DNA of 53,376 nucleotides, from assembly GCA_945947575.1 (NCBI GenBank), contig CAMEYM010000021.1:1-53376 (forward strand). Direction: 5' to 3'. The DNA comes from Rhizobium sp. Q54 (lineage in GTDB: Bacteria > Pseudomonadota > Alphaproteobacteria > UBA2966 > CAIVPW01). Within the stretch, counting starts at the first letter, position 1; each line of letters opens with the position of its first letter. The translations under genes were made by a program, and so were the position numbers. The notes beneath the pieces were generated by a model. That model saw only the letters and a list, made by a program, of their open reading frames with translations, ran no database searches and was not told the DNA's origin. Shown in pieces: positions 1-6,806 of the stretch.

Positions 1-685
1 TGGGCGGCACAGCTGCGCTGGCAGCGCTGCGCGGCACCAGGCGCGCGTTCGGGCCGGTGCCGACGTTGGCCTTGCCGTCGAACATGTAGAGGAAGCCCTT
101 GTGCGACGCCGGCAGCGGGTGCTCGAAGGTGACGGCCTTCGGCAGCGCGACGTCGAAGTAGGTCGGATCGGTGGCGATGCCGGAGATTGGACCGGTGGTG
201 CCGTCGAGGCTGCCGGCGATGATCTTGGCGCGCAAGCCGTCCGTCCGTGACACCTCCGGGATGCCGGTCGCCTTGATCTCCTGGTAGCGCGGCTTGGTCA
301 TCTTGTCCTTGGCGGGCAGGTTGACCCATAGCTGGAAGCCCCACATGAGGCCCTGCTCCTGCTCCGGCATTTCGGAATGGATGATGCCGCGGCCGGCGGT
401 CATCCACTGCACGTCACCGGGACGCAGGCGGCCTTCGTTGCCCTGGTTGTCGCGATGACGCATGGCGCCGGCGAGCATGTAGGTCACCGTCTCCATGCCG
501 CGATGCGGATGGTCGGGGAAGCCCGCCATGTAGCGCTTGGGATCGTCGTTCTTGAACTCGTCGAGCATCAGGAACGGATCGACGTCCGGCAGCAGCGGCG
601 TGCCGAGGGCGCGGTGCACCGTGACGCCGGCCCCTTCCTGGGTGGCCATGGCGGTGACGATCTGGGTGGGCTGACGGACTTGCAT
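1..685 (-). CDS. pirin family protein (3' end outside window)
   Basis: Partial bicupin of the pirin family, translated leftward from an ATG at 683-685 and still open at base 2. About 228 residues are visible of a usual 280-300. The N-terminal cupin carries the metal-site motifs HPHRG and, about 45 residues later, IIHSE within GRGIIHSEMPEQEQG, matching the three-His-one-Glu iron site of pirins. Bacterial pirins act as quercetin dioxygenase-like enzymes or redox-sensing regulators; the sequence does not tell which. No partner gene lies immediately upstream. The 3' end, with the second cupin's closing strands, is missing only because the window stops. Confidence 0.9.
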   Translation of the reverse strand, partial: MQVRQPTQIVTAMATQEGAGVTVHRALGTPLLPDVDPFLMLDEFKNDDPKRYMAGFPDHPHRGMETVTYMLAGAMRHRDNQGNEGRLRPGDVQWMTAGRGIIHSEMPEQEQGLMWGFQLWVNLPAKDKMTKPRYQEIKATGIPEVSRTDGLRAKIIAGSLDGTTGPISGIATDPTYFDVALPKAVTFEHPLPASHKGFLYMFDGKANVGTGPNARLVPRSAASAAVPP

Positions 686-1127
686 GGAGACGGCCTCTCT
701 CACTCCGCTCGCTGCCAAGCACAACCCGCGCCCCGAGTTGCCCCTTAGGCGAATCGACTAGCGTCTATATAGGGCGGGGAGTCGACTTTGGGGAGGGGTG
801 GGTGTAGCCCGCGCGCAGGCGCGTGCAGCCCATCGCGTGATCGGCGGCGTGCGTCGCGAGCCAGCCGTCTCGCCCCTGTTCGACAGATGTCGAAACCTGT
901 GGAGGGCGGGCGATCACCCAGCGCCCCCGGAAAGTTGAACCTCCCGGCGCGTTGCCGCGCCGGGAGTCGATCGCGGCCGCTTGTCACACCCAATGGCAAG
1001 TGGCGTGCGGTAGCGGAATCAGGGGATTTATGCGGTTTTTTTGTGCCGGCTGCGGGACGGGAGCGGAATTTCGGGCCGAGACAACGCGTGCTAGGATGGC
1101 GCGCCATCGCGTCTCGGGGGAGCAACC
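686..1127. other. 442-nt non-coding stretch with two palindromes
   Basis: Lies between the leftward pirin gene and the rightward small basic gene, so it must contain divergent promoters, but I see no convincing -35/-10 pair. It holds two clear inverted repeats. TTCGACA and TGTCGAA sit at 879-885 and 888-894, forming a 16-nt near-perfect palindrome. CTCCCGGCGCG and CGCGCCGGGAG sit at 941-951 and 956-966, forming an 11-bp stem with a 4-nt loop. Neither is followed by a U-tract, so they are not obvious terminators. A TATATAGGGC-like string occurs near 766. Longer reading frames here are chance GC-rich frames. Confidence 0.5.
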
Positions 1128-1292
1128 ATGGCCGAACTCGACAAGACAGGTCGTCCGCGCCGTGACCGCCGGCCACGCAAAGGGCCGTTCGCGTCGGGGC
1201 CCAAGAATCCAAAGAAGCTGGAGAAGGCGTTGAAGGCGCTGGAAGAGCATCGGCGCAAGCGTGCCGATGCTGCGTCTCGCTCGAGCCGCTAG
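1128..1292 (+). CDS. small basic protein of unknown function (54 aa)
   Basis: ATG at 1128 is preceded by a strong Shine-Dalgarno string GGGGGAG six bases upstream, and the frame closes with TAG at 1290. The 54-residue product is very rich in Arg and Lys (for example GRPRRDRRPRKGPF near the N-terminus). It has a predicted helical Lys/Glu/Leu stretch (KKLEKALKALEEHRRKR) in the second half. No signal peptide or membrane segment is seen. It ends 9 nt before the next start, which also has its own SD (AGGGGG), so the two are almost certainly one transcript. The composition would suit nucleic-acid or ribosome binding, but that is inference; I do not recognise the family. Confidence 0.65.
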   Translation: MAELDKTGRPRRDRRPRKGPFASGPKNPKKLEKALKALEEHRRKRADAASRSSR

Positions 1293-1301
1293 GGGGACCG
1301 C

Positions 1302-1946
1302 ATGCCTTGGACCGAGATGGAGTTCTGCCAGGTATGGCGTGACAACTCCGAAGCGGAGCGCGAGTTCGTCGATGAAGCGTGCTTCCAGCTGAACTACTGG
1401 AAGCCGGTAATTGAGGACTTCTTCGCCGCGCGCGGCGAGAGCGGCAGGACCTTCCTGCGCCACATCGACGGACGCACCAAGACCAAGATCCGGGTCAAAC
1501 CCGACATGCATACCGCAGTCGGCGATCCGCTCCTCGGCCGCCTCGGACGCATGACCACGGCGGGCCCGGGCATGCTGTTGCTCGATCAGAGCATGGTGGA
1601 CTGCTGCCGTGGCATCTATGACGGCACCATCCCGGCGTTCCAGCAGGGCGCCAACCTGGTGCCGTTTTCGATGGCGGACCGCTACTGGGCGCTGCTGGAG
1701 GTGTCCACCATCATCCTGCACGAGCTGAACCACGTGGTGTGGAAGCTCGGCGAGAAGCGCGCCTATTGCATGGAGGGGTTCTTCCGCCATCGCGTGCAGG
1801 CCGACCTCGGCATGGCAGCCCTGCCCTTGTGCGGACAGACGAACTGGGCTTGCGGGGCCTGCGTAGACACGGAATGCAGCACCTTCGAGATGGCCATGCA
1901 AATGGCCGATATCTCGGACTGGCCGACGATCCCCGGCTGCAGCTAG
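1302..1946 (+). CDS. putative zinc protein with HExxH motif and Cys cluster, unknown family
   Basis: 214 residues, starting at ATG 1302 behind AGGGGG. A helix around residues 133-150 contains HELNH (His140, Glu141, His144), the zincin metal/catalytic signature, with Glu151 (KLGEKRAY) in position to be a third ligand. A second possible metal site follows: Cys177, Cys184, Cys187 and Cys192 (spacing C-x6-C-x2-C-x4-C). Further cysteines are at 9, 27, 101, 102 and 156. There is no signal peptide or transmembrane segment. A cytoplasmic metallopeptidase-like fold is the simplest reading, but HExxH alone is weak evidence. It is paired with the 54-residue basic gene just upstream. I do not recognise the family. 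Confidence 0.75.
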   Translation: MPWTEMEFCQVWRDNSEAEREFVDEACFQLNYWKPVIEDFFAARGESGRTFLRHIDGRTKTKIRVKPDMHTAVGDPLLGRLGRMTTAGPGMLLLDQSMVDCCRGIYDGTIPAFQQGANLVPFSMADRYWALLEVSTIILHELNHVVWKLGEKRAYCMEGFFRHRVQADLGMAALPLCGQTNWACGACVDTECSTFEMAMQMADISDWPTIPGCS

Positions 1947-1956
1947 ACCACTTCGC

Positions 1957-3093
1957 CTAGTCGAGCGTCCGCCGGTATCGGGCCATCGCCACGATCATCG
2001 CGACGCCCATGAAGGCGAGCAGCGGCCAGACCTCGGGTTGAACCTCGGCCCAGGTCGAGCCCTTCAGCATCACGCCGCGGACGATGCGCAGGAAGTGGGT
2101 GAGCGGGAAGATCTCGCCGATCGCCTGCGCCCAGCCGGGCATGCCGCGGAACGGGAACATGAATCCCGACAGCAGGATCGACGGCAGGAAGAAGAAGAAC
2201 GTCATCTGCATCGCCTGCAGCTGATTCTTGGCGATGGTACTGAACGTAAAGCCGATGGTCAGGTTCGCGGCGATGAAGATCACCAAGATACCGGAGAGCA
2301 TCGTCAGGCTGCCGACGAGCGGCACGCCGAACAGGTAGCGGCCGACCACGATGATCACCGAGACCTGCACCAGGCCGACGAAGATATAGGGCACGATCTT
2401 GCCGAACATCACCTCCATCGGCCGCACGGGCATGGCGAGCAGGTTCTCGAAGGTGCCGCGCTCGCGTTCGCGCGTCATCGCGAGCGACGTCATCATCACC
2501 ATGGTCATGGTGAGGATGAGGCCGATGAGGCCCGGCACGATGTTGTACTGGGTGACGCCTTCGGGGTTGTAGAGGCGGTGGACGCGGACCTCGAAGGGGT
2601 CCGGCCCGCTTGCCAAGCGCGCCAGCGGGCCGGTGAGGTCGTGGGCGAGCGCCGTGTTGGCGGCCTGCACCACGGCGGCGAGCGCGCCACCGGTGGCGCC
2701 GGGATCCGTGGCGTCGGCCTCGACGAGCAGCGCTGGGCGTTCGCCGCGCTCGAGGGTGCGGGTGAAGTCGGACGGGATGGTGACGATGAACATCAACTCG
2801 CCGCGGGCGAGCTTCTCGCGCGCCTGCGCCGCGGTGTAGGCGGTGGGGTCGATGCGGAAGTAGCCGGAATGCTCCAGCGATGCGACGAGGGAGCGGCTGA
2901 AAGCCGTCGCCTCCGCGGCGACCACGGCGGCGGGGAGCGCGCGCGGGTCCTGGTTGATGGCGTAGCCGAACAGAATCAGCTGCATGATCGGCACGCCGAT
3001 CATCATCGCGAACGTCAGGCGGTCGCGGCGCATCTGGACGAATTCCTTCGCCAGGATGGCGGCGAAGCGCTTGACGAAGGTGGAGCGGTTCAT
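1957..3093 (-). CDS. ABC-2 type transporter permease (YbhR/YbhS-like)
   Basis: 378 residues from an ATG at 3091-3093. The frame is open further upstream, but that extension runs into an intergenic palindromic repeat, so the internal MNRSTFVKRF start is preferred. Layout is that of DrrB/YbhR-type permeases: an N-terminal membrane segment (about residues 25-47), a long extracytoplasmic domain (about 50-185), then five hydrophobic segments in the C-terminal half. The hallmark cytoplasmic motif RERERGTFENLLAMPVRP sits between them. With the ATPase and the HlyD-type adaptor upstream in the same operon it should form a drug or lipid exporter. It ends 11 nt from the convergent HExxH gene. Confidence 0.93.
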   Translation of the reverse strand: MNRSTFVKRFAAILAKEFVQMRRDRLTFAMMIGVPIMQLILFGYAINQDPRALPAAVVAAEATAFSRSLVASLEHSGYFRIDPTAYTAAQAREKLARGELMFIVTIPSDFTRTLERGERPALLVEADATDPGATGGALAAVVQAANTALAHDLTGPLARLASGPDPFEVRVHRLYNPEGVTQYNIVPGLIGLILTMTMVMMTSLAMTRERERGTFENLLAMPVRPMEVMFGKIVPYIFVGLVQVSVIIVVGRYLFGVPLVGSLTMLSGILVIFIAANLTIGFTFSTIAKNQLQAMQMTFFFFLPSILLSGFMFPFRGMPGWAQAIGEIFPLTHFLRIVRGVMLKGSTWAEVQPEVWPLLAFMGVAMIVAMARYRRTLD

Positions 3094-3118
3094 CGGATGT
3101 ACCGAGAGCGGAGCGACC

Positions 3119-3152
3119 GCCCACCCCAGCCCTCCCCCGCAAGGGGGGAGGG
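3119..3152. repeat. intergenic GC-rich palindromic repeat, copy 1
   Basis: CCACCCCAGC leads into CCCTCCCCC, a 4-nt loop, and GGGGGGAGGG, giving a 9-10 bp stem at 3130-3152. The same core recurs near 43178, 44692 and 46078. This copy lies inside the efflux operon, between the ATPase stop and the permease start, so it would be transcribed as a hairpin within the message. Confidence 0.75.
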
Positions 3153-3178
3153 AGCCCACGCTCGCAGTGACAACAAAC

Positions 3179-4126
3179 TCATGCGGCGACCGCTCCCGTG
3201 GCGCGGTTGCGTTCCATGAGGGCGATGAACGCGTCTTCGAGGCCCGGGTGCGATTCGGTCCAGCGCAGGGACGAGTCGCGGCGGTAGGGAGCGAGCGCGG
3301 TGCTCAGAGCAACCGAGTCGGGGCCGCTCACATGGAGCGTGCTGCCGAAGGCGGCGACCATCGCGATGCCGGCCTGACGCCGCAAGTCGGCGGCGAGGGC
3401 GATGGGATCGGGCGCATCGACGTGCCAGGTGGTGAGGCCCGACGTGCGGATGATGTCGCCGACCGAGCCGAACGCCAGCAGGCGGCCGGTGTCGAGGTAG
3501 GCGATGGTGTTGCAGCGCTCGGCTTCGTCCATGTAGTGGGTGCTGACGAGGACGGTGAGCCCCTCGCCCGCGAGCTGGTGAATCTGGTCCCAGAACTCGC
3601 GGCGCGCTTTCGGATCGACGCCGGCGGTGGGCTCGTCGAGCAGCAAGAGCTGCGGTTGGTGCAGGATGCAGGCGGCGAGCGCCATGCGCTGCTTCCAGCC
3701 ACCGGACAAGGTCCCAGCCAACTGCTTCTGGCGCTTGGTGAGGCCGAGGCGCTCCAGTGTCTCGTTGACGACGCGGCTGGGGCGCGGCACGCCGTACATG
3801 CGCGCGACGAAGCGCAGGTTCTCGCGGATGCTGAGGTCCTCGTAGAAGCTGAAGCGCTGGGTCATGTAGCCGACCTCGCGCTTGATCGCCGCCGACTCGC
3901 GCAGGATGTCGAAGCCGAGACAGTGGCCCTCGCCGGAGTCGGGCGTCAGCAACCCGCACAACAGGCGGATGGTGGTGGTCTTGCCGCTGCCGTTCGGGCC
4001 GAGGAACCCGCAGATCTGTCCGCGTCGCACCTCGATGGAGACGTCGCGCACGGCGTGCAGCGCGCCGAAGGACTTGTTGAGGCCGCGGACGGTAATGGCG
4101 GGATCGGCACGGAGGTCGGCGTTCAT
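3179..4126 (-). CDS. ABC transporter ATP-binding protein (YbhF-like)
   Basis: 315 residues from ATG 4124-4126, overlapping the adaptor's stop by 4 nt (ATGA). The same frame is open far upstream, but there it is antisense to nothing and in the wrong frame for the adaptor, so the domain start is used. Visible motifs are Walker A GPNGSGKTTT (about residues 43-52), signature LSGGWKQRMALA (about 147), Walker B LLLLDEPTAGVDP (about 167) and the H-loop STHYMDEAE. It is the energising subunit of the exporter encoded with the neighbouring HlyD-like and ABC-2 permease genes. Only one ATPase domain is present, whereas E. coli YbhF has two. Confidence 0.95.
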   Translation of the reverse strand: MNADLRADPAITVRGLNKSFGALHAVRDVSIEVRRGQICGFLGPNGSGKTTTIRLLCGLLTPDSGEGHCLGFDILRESAAIKREVGYMTQRFSFYEDLSIRENLRFVARMYGVPRPSRVVNETLERLGLTKRQKQLAGTLSGGWKQRMALAACILHQPQLLLLDEPTAGVDPKARREFWDQIHQLAGEGLTVLVSTHYMDEAERCNTIAYLDTGRLLAFGSVGDIIRTSGLTTWHVDAPDPIALAADLRRQAGIAMVAAFGSTLHVSGPDSVALSTALAPYRRDSSLRWTESHPGLEDAFIALMERNRATGAVAA

Positions 4127-5088
4127 GGCAGCACCACCTCGATGGGCAGGCCAGGATGCAGACCGGCGGGTTGTTCCGGCGTGGCCTCGACCAGGAACAC
4201 CAGCTTGGCGCGGTTGTCGCGGCTGTAGATGACCGGCGGCGTGAACTCCGCCTGGGTGGCGATGAACGAGATGCGCGCGGTAAGGCCGGGCGCGCAGCCG
4301 TCGCAGGCAACCGCGACGGACTGGCCGATGCGCAATCCGCTCATGGCCGGCTCCGGCACGAAGAAGCGCAGCTTCACCTTGCCCGCCGGCAGCAGCGTGA
4401 CGATGGGCGCGGCGGTGGGGACGAATTCGCCGAGCGCGTACAGCGTATCGACGACGCGTGCTTCGACCGGCGCGGTCAGGGTGCGTTGGGCGAGGCGGTA
4501 TTCGGCTTGCTCCTGGGACGCCCGCACCGCATTGACGAGCGCTTGTGCGGCGCGCACCACGTCGTCGCGGCCGCCAAGCTGGGCGTTCTCGATCTGCGCG
4601 TCGAGCTCGGCGATGCGGGCGCGGTCGCGGTCGTAGGCGGCGCGAGTCTCGTCCAAGCGCCCGATGGCGACGATGCCGCCGGCGGCAAGTTGCGACTGCC
4701 GGCGGAACTCGGCCTCGCTGAGCTTGAAGGCCGCTTCGGCCTGATTCCGCTGTGCCTGCAACGCCTCGATCTCTGGCGTGCGGCGGCCCTTGCCGAGGTC
4801 GGCGAGCTGCGCCTGGGCCTGAGCGACGCGGGCGCGCGCCTCGGCGACGACGGCGAGCTCTTGGGTCGCATCGAGCTGGGCGAGCAAGGCGCCGGCGGGG
4901 ACGACGTCGCCGCGCGACACCGCAAGAGCGGCGAGCGTGCCGGCAGCGGGCGCTGCGATGCGGGTGTACTCCGCCTCGACGTAGCCGGCGAAGGCGGTGT
5001 GCGAAGGCTCGTCCGCGGCAAACATGCCCAGCACCGCGAGTGTTGCGGCGCGCGTCCAAGCCCAGCCTTGTGCGATCCAGTCCATCAT
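4123..5088 (-). CDS. HlyD-family periplasmic adaptor (YbhG-like)
   Basis: 321 residues. The ATG at 5088 has GGAGG six bases upstream. A hydrophobic N-terminal anchor (about residues 13-24) is followed by a biotinyl-lipoyl-like half (VEAEYTRIAAPAAGTLAAL). Next comes a long Ala/Glu/Gln/Arg-rich helical hairpin (about 85-190, coiled coil), then the second lipoyl half and beta-barrel (LTAPVEARVVDTLYALGEF). This is the membrane-fusion adaptor of an ABC efflux system: it links the inner-membrane permease to an outer-membrane channel. It lies 36 nt after tetR and overlaps the ATPase start, so tetR-adaptor-ATPase-permease is one operon. Confidence 0.93.
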   Translation of the reverse strand: MMDWIAQGWAWTRAATLAVLGMFAADEPSHTAFAGYVEAEYTRIAAPAAGTLAALAVSRGDVVPAGALLAQLDATQELAVVAEARARVAQAQAQLADLGKGRRTPEIEALQAQRNQAEAAFKLSEAEFRRQSQLAAGGIVAIGRLDETRAAYDRDRARIAELDAQIENAQLGGRDDVVRAAQALVNAVRASQEQAEYRLAQRTLTAPVEARVVDTLYALGEFVPTAAPIVTLLPAGKVKLRFFVPEPAMSGLRIGQSVAVACDGCAPGLTARISFIATQAEFTPPVIYSRDNRAKLVFLVEATPEQPAGLHPGLPIEVVLP

Positions 5089-5124
5089 GGCGTTCCTCCA
5101 CCAGGGCAGCGGAACCGATCGGAA

Positions 5125-5760
5125 CTACGCTGACTCGCTGCGTTCGCCTCTTTGGCGCTTCGTTGGCGCAGCGGCATGGCCGTCGAGAAATCGGCGCACG
5201 TGCGCGACGGGGTCGATCTCGACCGTTACGACGTCCGGAGCAACCTGGCGCGCCATGGCCAGCAGGAGCAGCGGCGCCAGCAGCGGCGCGGCGATGGCGA
5301 GCGGATGCTCGCGCTGCAGCGCGCCGGACATCTGGTACTTGCCGATCAGCTCGGCGGCGGCGCCGAGAAAGCGCTTGGGCACCTCGCCGGCGGCCTTGAG
5401 CTCGGGGAAGCGCGGCACGTCGCTGAGCACGGTGACGACGAAGCGCGCGTGGGTGCGGGCGAACTCCTGATAGCCGCGCACAAGGCGGACGAGGTCCTCC
5501 TCCAGGTCGCCGGTGTGGCGAATGTTCGGATAGAAGATGCCCGCGGCGCTCGACATGGCCTCGACCAAGAGGTCGGCCTTGGCGCCGAAGTGACGGAAGA
5601 GGGTCACTTCGTTGACGCTAGCGCGCTGGGCGATGGCGCGGGTGGTGGTGGCGGCGTAGCCGTTCTCCGCGAATACCGCGGCCGCCGCTGCGAGGATGCG
5701 CGCGCGGGTGGCGGCGGCGTCGCGCGGGGCTTTCTTCGGTACCGCTGCGGCCTTGGTCAT
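5125..5760 (-). CDS. TetR-family transcriptional regulator of the efflux operon
   Basis: 211 residues if translation begins at ATG 5758-5760. An in-frame ATG 24 nt upstream exists but would place the operator palindrome inside the coding sequence, so I prefer the inner one. The N-terminal HTH is clear: RARILAAAAAVFAENGYAATTTRAIAQRASVNEVTLFRHF, described here in two pieces, AAAAVFAENGYAATTTRAI and AQRASVNEVTLFRHFG, at about residues 20-58. The C-terminal half is the variable ligand-binding domain. It heads the operon for adaptor, ATPase and permease, and a perfect 13-bp inverted repeat abuts its start codon, so autorepression relieved by a transported compound is the likely mode. The ligand is unknown. 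Confidence 0.93.
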   Translation of the reverse strand: MTKAAAVPKKAPRDAAATRARILAAAAAVFAENGYAATTTRAIAQRASVNEVTLFRHFGAKADLLVEAMSSAAGIFYPNIRHTGDLEEDLVRLVRGYQEFARTHARFVVTVLSDVPRFPELKAAGEVPKRFLGAAAELIGKYQMSGALQREHPLAIAAPLLAPLLLLAMARQVAPDVVTVEIDPVAHVRRFLDGHAAAPTKRQRGERSESA

Positions 5761-5788
5761 ATTAATGCAAGTACATACTTGCATTAAT
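5761..5788. promoter_or_regulatory. TetR operator: perfect 13-bp inverted repeat
   Basis: ATTAATGCAAGTA (5761-5773) and its exact reverse complement TACTTGCATTAAT (5776-5788), separated by two bases. This AT-rich palindrome stands out against GC-rich surroundings. It touches the tetR start codon and covers the -10 element of the predicted tetR promoter. Size and symmetry fit a TetR dimer site. Confidence 0.85.
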
Positions 5789-5800
5789 GCGGCAAGTCAA
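5772..5800 (-). promoter_or_regulatory. predicted sigma70 promoter of the tetR efflux operon
   Basis: On the minus strand a TTGACT -35 element (5795-5800) is followed after 17 bp by TATGTA (-10, 5772-5777). Transcription would begin around 5762-5766, only a few bases before the ATG at 5760. The message would then be leaderless or nearly so, and no Shine-Dalgarno is visible. The -10 lies inside the operator palindrome. Confidence 0.6.
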
Positions 5801-5823
5801 GGCGGCGGGCGGCCTCCCCGGCC

Positions 5824-6273
5824 CTAGCGCTGGACGGGTTCCGGTTCTTCGAGGGCGAGGCGGCCGGGGCTCGACAGGCCGGCGGCGTACGAGCCGGCGA
5901 CCATGGCGAGGACGAACACCAGCGACTGCGGCAGCAGAAACGCGAGCGAGGAGATCGCCGGGCCCGGACAGAAGCCGACCAGGCCCCAGCCGATGCCGAA
6001 CACCGCGGCGCCGCCGAATAGGCGGCCGTCCCAAACTCCGCCGGGCGCGGGCAAATGGAAGCGCGTGTCGAACAGGGGAACCTTGCGCGCGAGCGCGATG
6101 CGCCAGGCGACGAAGTAGACGACCACAGCCACGCCCATGACGAACATCAGGCTGGGGTCCCAGGTGCCGAACAGGTCAAGGAAGTTCAGCACCTTGGTCG
6201 GGTTGACCATCTGCGAGATGCCGAGGCCGACGCCGAAAAGGATGCCGCTGAGCGCTGCTACGACGTTCCGCAT
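5824..6273 (-). CDS. YeeE/YedE family membrane protein, second half (DUF6691-like)
   Basis: 149 residues, with four hydrophobic segments. The motif WGLVGFCPGPAI (about residues 96-107) is the cysteine-containing signature of the YeeE/YedE sulfur-compound transporter family. In thiosulfate transporters such as TsuA this half and the preceding gene's half are one polypeptide; here they are two proteins, as in the PmpA/PmpB type. Start ATG at 6271-6273 lies one base after the stop of the first-half gene. The substrate is likely a reduced sulfur species (family inference). Confidence 0.88.
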   Translation of the reverse strand: MRNVVAALSGILFGVGLGISQMVNPTKVLNFLDLFGTWDPSLMFVMGVAVVVYFVAWRIALARKVPLFDTRFHLPAPGGVWDGRLFGGAAVFGIGWGLVGFCPGPAISSLAFLLPQSLVFVLAMVAGSYAAGLSSPGRLALEEPEPVQR

Positions 6274-6274
6274 G

Positions 6275-6709
6275 TCAGCCTCCCACCAGGTGGCGGGTGA
6301 CGTAGACCGTCGCCATACCGGCGACCACGAAGGTCAGCGTCGCGGCGATGGAGCGCGGCGACAGACGGCCGATGCCGCACACGCCATGGCCCGAGGTGCA
6401 GCCGTTGCCGATGCGCGTGCCGGCGCCGACGAGCAGCCCGCCGAGGATCAGGACGGGCCAGGTCGCCTCGAAGACGATGTCGGCGGCGCTCTGGCCCGAG
6501 GCGAGACGCCAGACGATCGCACCAACGACGAGGCCGCCGAGGAAGTACAGGCGCCAAGCGGCGTCACCCGCTTGCGGCGGCAGCAGGCGCGACAGGATGC
6601 CGGCGACACCGGCGATGCGGCCGTTGAGCAGGAGCAGCATGGCTCCGGCGAGACCGATCAGCGCGCCACCGATCGCGGCGGGCACTGGCGTGAAGTTGAC
6701 GATTTCCAT
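6275..6709 (-). CDS. YeeE/YedE family membrane protein, first half
   Basis: 144 residues, ATG at 6707-6709, with four hydrophobic helices. It contains the family signature RIGNGCTSGHGVCGIGRLSP (about residues 97-116), with two cysteines that in this family relay thiosulfate or sulfane sulfur through the membrane. It is transcribed first, with the second-half gene starting one base after its stop, so the pair probably forms one pore. No persulfide dioxygenase or BigR-type repressor gene, often linked to such pairs, is next to it; tetR further on belongs to the efflux operon. Confidence 0.88.
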   Translation of the reverse strand: MEIVNFTPVPAAIGGALIGLAGAMLLLLNGRIAGVAGILSRLLPPQAGDAAWRLYFLGGLVVGAIVWRLASGQSAADIVFEATWPVLILGGLLVGAGTRIGNGCTSGHGVCGIGRLSPRSIAATLTFVVAGMATVYVTRHLVGG

Positions 6710-6728
6710 GCGGCGTTCCTAGCACCGA

Positions 6729-6752
6729 ACCTTGTACTGAGCTTGTCGAAAA
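6729..6752. repeat. fragment of a dispersed intergenic repeat (CTTCGACAAGCTCAG type)
   Basis: The string TTGTACTGAGCTTGTCGAAA is one arm of a very widespread proteobacterial intergenic repeat, read here in reverse complement. No second arm is found beside it, so it is a remnant. It lies in the short gap between the YeeE pair and uvrD. Confidence 0.4.
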
Positions 6753-6806
6753 GTGCCCATCGCGGCCCGCTACGCTCGCACCGGCGCGATGCTATATAGG
6801 GCATGG

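Noticed and set aside
984-1901. 305-codon minus-strand frame over the HExxH gene
   Set aside because: Antisense to a gene with good SD and zinc motif; the product is low-complexity, and it would cover the small basic gene too.
3179-5101. 640-residue frame as a fused adaptor-ATPase
   Set aside because: The upstream half is the wrong frame of the HlyD-type gene; the ATPase domain begins at its own ATG with an ATGA overlap.
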